A stretch of 10,124 nucleotides of DNA from Thermoplasmata archaeon. GTDB taxonomy: Archaea > Thermoplasmatota > Thermoplasmata > Lutacidiplasmatales > UBA184. Of the stretch, positions 6,367 to 10,124 are shown one piece after another. The notes beneath the pieces were generated by a model, which was given only the letters and a program-made list of their open reading frames with translations, ran no database searches and had not been told where the DNA came from. A program made the translations under genes and the position numbers. The stretch is from assembly GCA_030043405.1 (NCBI GenBank), contig JASHXS010000038.1, positions 1-10,124 on the forward strand. The letters are read 5' to 3'. The number at the start of each line of letters is the position of its first letter. Position 1 is the first letter of the stretch.

Positions 6367-6831
6367 GTGACGGCCTCGCCGACGGCCCGCCTCCAGGAGC
6401 TCCACCTCACCCTCCCTCCGCCCCCGACGCCCAAGGGAACCTATGTCCCCGTGCTTGTCCACGGAGGCTTCGCCTTCGTGTCGGGTCAGATCGTCACCGA
6501 CGGGAGTGGCGTGGCCTCCCCGGGGGCGGTCGATCGGGACGTATCATTCGAGCGGGCCCGGGAGCTCGCACGGCAGGCGACCCTGCAGGCGTTGAGCGCG
6601 CTCCACGCGGCCCTGGGCTCGCTCGACCGGGTGAGTCGCATCGTGCGGGTCGGCGTGTTCGTCTCCTCGTCCCCAGGATTCGGTCGTCAGCACGAGGTCG
6701 CGAACGGGGCCACCGACCTTCTGGTCGAGGTTTTCGGGGAAGCCGGCCGACCGGCACGGGCGGCGGTCGGGGTCGCCGACCTTCCGCTGCACGCCCCGGT
6801 CGAGGTCGAACTGGTCGCCGCGGTCGGCTAG
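6367..6831 (+). CDS. RidA/YjgF/YER057c/UK114 family protein
   Basis: The 154-residue protein aligns by eye with the longer RidA-like subgroup. Recognisable blocks are LPPPPTPKGTYVPVLVHGGF (16-35), VSGQIV (38-43), ALSALHAALGSLDRVSRIVR (75-94), VFVSSSPGF (97-105), NGATDLLVEVFGEAGR (113-128) and the C-terminal ARAAVGVADLPLHAPVEVEL. The arginine of that last block (R131) corresponds to the Arg that holds the substrate carboxylate in RidA. RidA proteins hydrolyse reactive enamine/imine intermediates from PLP enzymes; other family members do other deaminase-like chemistry, so the exact reaction is unsettled. The start is GTG 6367, behind GGGGAGA at 6357-6363 and matching the family's N-terminus. 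An ATG at 6274 in the same frame would add 31 residues and overlap the divergent gene's start. The stop is 5 bases before the fibrillarin start, suggesting co-translation. Confidence 0.9.
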   Translation: MTASPTARLQELHLTLPPPPTPKGTYVPVLVHGGFAFVSGQIVTDGSGVASPGAVDRDVSFERARELARQATLQALSALHAALGSLDRVSRIVRVGVFVSSSPGFGRQHEVANGATDLLVEVFGEAGRPARAAVGVADLPLHAPVEVELVAAVG

Positions 6832-6836
6832 GACCC

Positions 6837-7499
6837 ATGGCCGACACGCCCTGGGACCGGGTACATCGAGATGGCCGGGAGCTGTTTACCCCGAATCGGG
6901 GGCCCCCGGGCGACCGGGTCTACGGAGAGTCGCTCCGCACCTTCCACGGTGTCGAGTACCGGAACTGGGACCCGTTCCGATCGAAACTCGCCGCCCTGTT
7001 CGTCAAGGGAGGCGCGCTCGAGATCTGGACCGGCGCGGGCCGGACCCTGTACCTAGGCGGGGCCCACGGCACGACGGTCAGCCACCTCGCCGACCTAGTG
7101 GAACCGGCCCCGGTCTTCGCGATCGAGAAGAGCCCGACCTCCTTCGCCCCCCTCCTGGCGTTGGCGGGTCGCCGGTCGAATATCCTCCCGATCCTGGCGG
7201 ACGCGCAGCTCCCCGAACGGTACCGGGCCGACGTGGGCGAAGTGGACCTGATCTACCAGGACGTCGCCCAGCGCAACCAGGCCGCAATCTTCGTCGAGAA
7301 CGCGCGGACGATGCTCCGCCCCGGAGGTCGCGGCCTCCTCATGCTCAAGGTGCGGTCCGTGACCCAGCGCCGGCCGGCCCACGCGGTCGTGCGAGAGGCT
7401 CGCGCCGAGCTGACCGCGGGGGGCCTCGAGGTTCGTTCCGAGGTCGCCCTCGCTCCGTTCGCCCGGGACCACGTAGCCCTCGTCGCCGCGTTCACCTGA
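6837..7499 (+). CDS. flpA: Fibrillarin-like rRNA/tRNA 2'-O-methyltransferase
   Basis: This is the catalytic subunit of archaeal C/D-box sRNPs, which with Nop5, L7Ae and a guide RNA adds 2'-O-methyl groups to rRNA and tRNA from SAM. The 220-residue length is typical. The N-terminal block VYGESLRTFHGVEYRNWDPF (28-47) ends in RSKLAA. The SAM site is YLGGAHGTTVSHLADLV (72-88; usually GAASGTTVSH). Then come AIEKSP (95-100), NILPILADA (115-123), DLIYQDVAQRNQA (137-149), MLKVRSVT (169-176) and FARDHVAL (208-215). K171, D142 and the D211-H212 pair are the expected catalytic-type residues. Translation starts at ATG 6837, 5 bases after the RidA-family stop. nop5, often its neighbour in archaea, is not in the window. 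This gene is the main reason to call the DNA archaeal. Confidence 0.96.
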   Translation: MADTPWDRVHRDGRELFTPNRGPPGDRVYGESLRTFHGVEYRNWDPFRSKLAALFVKGGALEIWTGAGRTLYLGGAHGTTVSHLADLVEPAPVFAIEKSPTSFAPLLALAGRRSNILPILADAQLPERYRADVGEVDLIYQDVAQRNQAAIFVENARTMLRPGGRGLLMLKVRSVTQRRPAHAVVREARAELTAGGLEVRSEVALAPFARDHVALVAAFT

Positions 7500-7554
7500 G
7501 CCGCTCGGAACCGGCGTCCTCCATGTTCCACCGCCCGCCGGGCGGAGGCGGCCG

Positions 7555-7562
7555 AAATACCG
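7555..7562 (+). promoter_or_regulatory. AAATACCG promoter-like element before the surface protein
   Basis: AAATACCG lies 36 bases before ATG 7591 and follows a G/C-only stretch. It is identical to the octamer before cysH. As a TATA element it predicts transcription starting near 7582, giving a leader of about ten bases and no Shine-Dalgarno, as observed. Confidence 0.4.
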
Positions 7563-7590
7563 CGCCGGGGTCCGGACCGTGGGTGATCCC

Positions 7591-9795
7591 ATGGCGGGGC
7601 ACGGATGGAGGACGACGCTCGCCGCCGGACGGCCCCTTCCGGAGCTGGCGTTCGTCTTCGTCCTTCTGAGCGTGCCCACGGGCCTCGGGGTCACCTCCCC
7701 GGTCGCGGGGGTCGGGAGCGGGACCCACCTGTCGAGCGACACCGGACGGGCCGCTCCGGTGAATCTGAGCATCCAGGCCGCGTCGACCTGGGGCTGGGCC
7801 GACAATGGTACCGAGCTGTCGGCCGTGTGGTCGAGCCCCGACGACAGTTGCACCCTCACGCCCGGCTGGTTCCGATGGTCTGTCGCGCCCGGGCTGGTCT
7901 CGGGGTGGTTGAGCGACGCGAATCGCTCGGTCGTCAACTTCACGAGCACCACGGGAACGACCGGCAACGCCTCGGTTACGGTCCAGGGGTCCGTCTCGGT
8001 CTCGTGCGCGAACGGCACCTGGGCGCGGGTCGCGTCGGCCTCTCTCCCGTTGCTCGAGATCGCCCCCCTCACCCTGGGTCCGCTCTCGCTCGGCCCCGCC
8101 CCCGCCCCGGCCCAGTCGACCACCTATCTGAACGGCTCGTTGGACGGGGGTCTGCCGCCGTATCGCCTTTCCGTCGCATGGGGCAATGACACCTCTTCCG
8201 AACGAACACTGACCGAGCCGGGGCCGTTCTCGCTCCCCCACACCTTCCCGAGCGGCAAGTTCGCCCCGGTCGTCACGGTGACCGACGCGACCGGCGCGAA
8301 CCAGACCGCCGAAGTGCCGGAGTGGCTGAACGTCGGTCTCGTCCCGACCGGTACCATCCGGGCCTCGCTCCCGGTCGCCGAGGTCGGCCAGCCGGTCCAG
8401 TTCCAGCCGATCGTCTCCGGCTTGCTCCCCAACTCCTTCGAGCTCTTCTCCGGCTGCGGGGCCAACACGACCTCCGTGAACGGGACGGCCGCGCCGATCG
8501 TGTGCGACCCCACGCGCGCGGGCGACCTCGACCTCCGACTCGAGGCGTGTTCGAGCCCGGTCCTCCCGATGGCGTCCGACGTGCTCGAGGAACCAGTGCG
8601 GCCGGCCCTCTCCGCGTCGCTCGTGCCGGATCTCGCCGACGGGGAGGTGGGCTCGTCCTTCCCGATCGACCTTGGGATCGCGGGGGGCGTCCCCCCCTTC
8701 TCGGTCGAGTGGATGGCCAATGGGCTGTCCCAGCCCAGCCCACCGCTGATCCCGAACGACGGCTCGATCACGCTGAGCCTCGACCCGGCGGTGGCGGGCT
8801 TCGACCCGATCCAGCTCACGGTCGTGGACGCGGACGGAGCCCGCGCGTCGCTCACCAACGTGAGCGTGCATGCCGAACGTCCCCTCGACCTGACGGCCAC
8901 GGCGACCGTCACGAACGGTTCGGCGCCGGCCGGCCTGACCGTGCAGCTGGCCCTCGTCGGTGGGGTGGCACCGGTGGCCTGGGCCGCCACCACCGACTTC
9001 CCCTACGCCTCCGGTGCGCCGCCGAACGGCTGGACGGGGACGCCCGACGACGTGGCCTGGTCGGCCGACTCGTGGGTCGAGGGCGAGGGCAGCCTCTCGG
9101 TGGAGGTCCTCGATGCCGCGAATGCGGAGTTCGCGGTTTCGATGGTGGTCCACCTCGTCCCGCCCCTGACCGCCCAGCTCTCGCTGTGGCCCATGGACCG
9201 GGCCTCCCAAGCCGGACTGAACGCTACGGTGGCGATCTCGGGCGGAGTGCCTCCGTTTACGGTCTGGCTGAACAGTTCCGTCGGGGCGGCGTGGAACGGC
9301 ACACTCCTGCTCGACGGCGCCTGGCCGATCCAGCTACTGCTCCCGAACACGACGCCCGTTTCCGCGACGCTCGTGGTCCTGGATGCCGGCGGAACGAGGG
9401 CGGTGTCCGGCGGACAGGTGAGCTTCCCGCTCCCGCCGCCACCCGTGACACCGGTCCCCGCGCCCGACCCGTCCTCCGGGGGTGTCGCTCCCTGGCTGGC
9501 CGGGGGTGGGCTCGTCGGGGTCCTCGGAGCTCTCGGCGGTGTCGTGTTCTGGCGTCGCCGCCGGCGGCAGGCGCCCACTCCGCCCATGCCATCCCCGGAA
9601 CGGGTGTTGGAGGAGATCCTCGCCCCGTCCGATGGCGCGGAACGCCTGACGGTCGAATTGCTGGCCGAGGAGGCGGGGGTACCGTTGTCGACGGTGCGCT
9701 CCACCCTCACTCGCCTGATCGCCGAAGGCCAGGTCCGCTCCGAGATCACGTCGGAAGGCGAGGAGGTGCTCGCATGGGCCCACCTTCCCACCTGA
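7591..9795 (+). CDS. Large glycosylated-type surface protein with Ig/PKD-like modules, one membrane anchor and a cytoplasmic winged helix
   Basis: The 734-residue protein starts with a signal sequence or anchor (hydrophobic 17-34). A long ectodomain follows with repeated beta-sandwich-like modules. Their recurring turn is GG-hydrophobic-P-P/V-aromatic: GGLPPYRLSVAW (186-197), GGVPPFSVEW (365-374), GGVAPVAWAA (457-466) and GGVPPFTVWL (551-560). These often pair with a closing TVTDATG- or VVDADGA-like strand, as in PKD and other Ig-like domains. It has 17 N-x-S/T sequons between 58 and 588 and five cysteines (87, 139, 289, 305, 320). A Pro-rich stalk (613-628) leads to a membrane helix at about 631-654, then five arginines. 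Residues about 669-731 form a winged-helix-like domain (LTVELLAEEAGVPLSTVRST, then LTRLIAEGQVRSE and a wing). Topology is outside to cytosol. Sensing or adhesion coupled to regulation is inference. The start is ATG 7591; GTG 7579 would add four residues. Confidence 0.85.
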   Translation: MAGHGWRTTLAAGRPLPELAFVFVLLSVPTGLGVTSPVAGVGSGTHLSSDTGRAAPVNLSIQAASTWGWADNGTELSAVWSSPDDSCTLTPGWFRWSVAPGLVSGWLSDANRSVVNFTSTTGTTGNASVTVQGSVSVSCANGTWARVASASLPLLEIAPLTLGPLSLGPAPAPAQSTTYLNGSLDGGLPPYRLSVAWGNDTSSERTLTEPGPFSLPHTFPSGKFAPVVTVTDATGANQTAEVPEWLNVGLVPTGTIRASLPVAEVGQPVQFQPIVSGLLPNSFELFSGCGANTTSVNGTAAPIVCDPTRAGDLDLRLEACSSPVLPMASDVLEEPVRPALSASLVPDLADGEVGSSFPIDLGIAGGVPPFSVEWMANGLSQPSPPLIPNDGSITLSLDPAVAGFDPIQLTVVDADGARASLTNVSVHAERPLDLTATATVTNGSAPAGLTVQLALVGGVAPVAWAATTDFPYASGAPPNGWTGTPDDVAWSADSWVEGEGSLSVEVLDAANAEFAVSMVVHLVPPLTAQLSLWPMDRASQAGLNATVAISGGVPPFTVWLNSSVGAAWNGTLLLDGAWPIQLLLPNTTPVSATLVVLDAGGTRAVSGGQVSFPLPPPPVTPVPAPDPSSGGVAPWLAGGGLVGVLGALGGVVFWRRRRRQAPTPPMPSPERVLEEILAPSDGAERLTVELLAEEAGVPLSTVRSTLTRLIAEGQVRSEITSEGEEVLAWAHLPT
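9761..9768 (+). promoter_or_regulatory. Strong ribosome binding site inside the end of the surface-protein gene
   Basis: AGGAGGTG ends 5 bases before ATG 9774. It is the best Shine-Dalgarno in the window and fits translational coupling of the last two genes. Confidence 0.75.
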
Positions 9796-10124
9796 ACCGG
9801 GTTCGCGCCCTCGGCCCGACCGGGGCGATCGTCGGGGCCCTCCTCGCCGGGCTGCTCCTCGCTTCGCCCGGAGCGCTTGGGCAGAGCTCCCACGCGGCGC
9901 CGGTGGTACGGCCGGTGGGGACCGTGGCTCCGGGGAACTCGTCGGCGGTCGCCAACTTCACCGCCTCCCTGAATCGGATGGTCGAACTGCTCGGACTGGC
10001 GGGGAGTGGGATCCTCGCGCTCGTGTGGGCGCGGGTCGCGCTCAGCTGGTTCTCGAACGACGTGACGAAGAAAGTCCAGGCCAAGGACCGGGCGCGCGAC
10101 GCCCTGATCGGCACGCTCCTCTTC
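9774..10124 (+). CDS. Small secreted/membrane protein with VirB2/TrbC/CedA1-like layout (cut by right window edge)
   Basis: The first 117 residues are present and the frame is open at the window edge. A signal peptide is clear: basic start (R9, R11), hydrophobic 16-31 and a likely cleavage after ALG36. A short Ala/Ser-rich mature N-terminus follows. Then come a hydrophobic helix at about 69-93 (VELLGLAGSGILALVWARVA), a short basic loop (SNDVTKKVQAKDRARD, 94-109), and the start of a second hydrophobic helix (ALIGTLLF) as the window ends. Signal peptide, helix, short charged loop, helix is the layout of VirB2/TrbC conjugative pilins and of archaeal CedA1/TedC-type pilins. No specific residue proves homology, so the family is inference. 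The gene overlaps the surface-protein gene by 22 bases in another frame, with a strong ribosome binding site, so the two are translationally coupled. Confidence 0.8.
   Translation, partial: MGPPSHLNRVRALGPTGAIVGALLAGLLLASPGALGQSSHAAPVVRPVGTVAPGNSSAVANFTASLNRMVELLGLAGSGILALVWARVALSWFSNDVTKKVQAKDRARDALIGTLLF

Noticed and set aside
5409-7499. Plus-strand open frame of 696 codons ending with the fibrillarin gene
   Set aside because: Only the part from 6837 is fibrillarin. The upstream part is a Gly/Ala-rich shadow of the Pro/Ala-rich gene and of DUF885 on the other strand.
7492-9210. Minus-strand open frame of 572 codons across the surface protein
   Set aside because: It is antisense to the signal-peptide-to-anchor protein and its translation is Arg/Gly-rich without recognisable motifs.
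1-10124. CRISPR arrays, tRNA or rRNA genes, insertion sequences, attachment sites
   Set aside because: No spaced direct repeats, cloverleaf-like segments, transposase motifs or terminal inverted repeats were recognised on either strand by eye.

Overview
The window looks like a piece of chromosome from a high-GC archaeon, most likely an uncultivated lineage of Thermoplasmatota. The clearest archaeal marker is a fibrillarin-like RNA 2'-O-methyltransferase (6837-7499). Supporting signs are sparse Shine-Dalgarno sites, A/T-rich promoter-like boxes 25-40 bases before some starts, and a surface protein dense in N-glycosylation sequons. The lineage is inferred from gene content and base composition and was not tested. 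Third codon positions are nearly always G or C, so many long open frames antisense to real genes are not genes.

Layout: (1) 1-183, minus: N-terminal part of an unrecognised gene leaving the left edge. (2) 184-410: divergent intergenic region with promoter candidates. (3) 411-2924, plus: sulfate-activation cluster of an Fe-S type CysH reductase, ATP sulfurylase (Sat) and APS kinase (CysC). (4) 2942-6280, minus: a three-gene run, read right to left as a Pro/Ala-rich zinc-ribbon protein, a DUF885 metallopeptidase-like protein, and an AHSA1/SRPBCC-methyltransferase fusion. It converges on cysC with a 17-base gap. (5) 6367-7499, plus: a RidA/YjgF-family protein and the fibrillarin homologue, 5 bases apart. 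(6) 7591-10124, plus: a 734-residue secreted, membrane-anchored surface protein with repeated Ig/PKD-like modules and a cytoplasmic winged helix. It overlaps by 22 bases a truncated gene for a small signal-peptide protein with a VirB2/TrbC/CedA1-like layout.

The sulfate genes work together. Sat makes APS from sulfate and ATP, CysC phosphorylates APS to PAPS, and CysH reduces APS and/or PAPS to sulfite. The CysH has the cysteines of the 4Fe-4S type, usually linked to APS use, so it is open whether CysC serves assimilation or mainly supplies PAPS for sulfation. The right-hand pair is the best candidate for an undescribed system: a glycosylated surface receptor whose cytosolic tail is a DNA-binding-like domain, translationally coupled to a pilin-like subunit.
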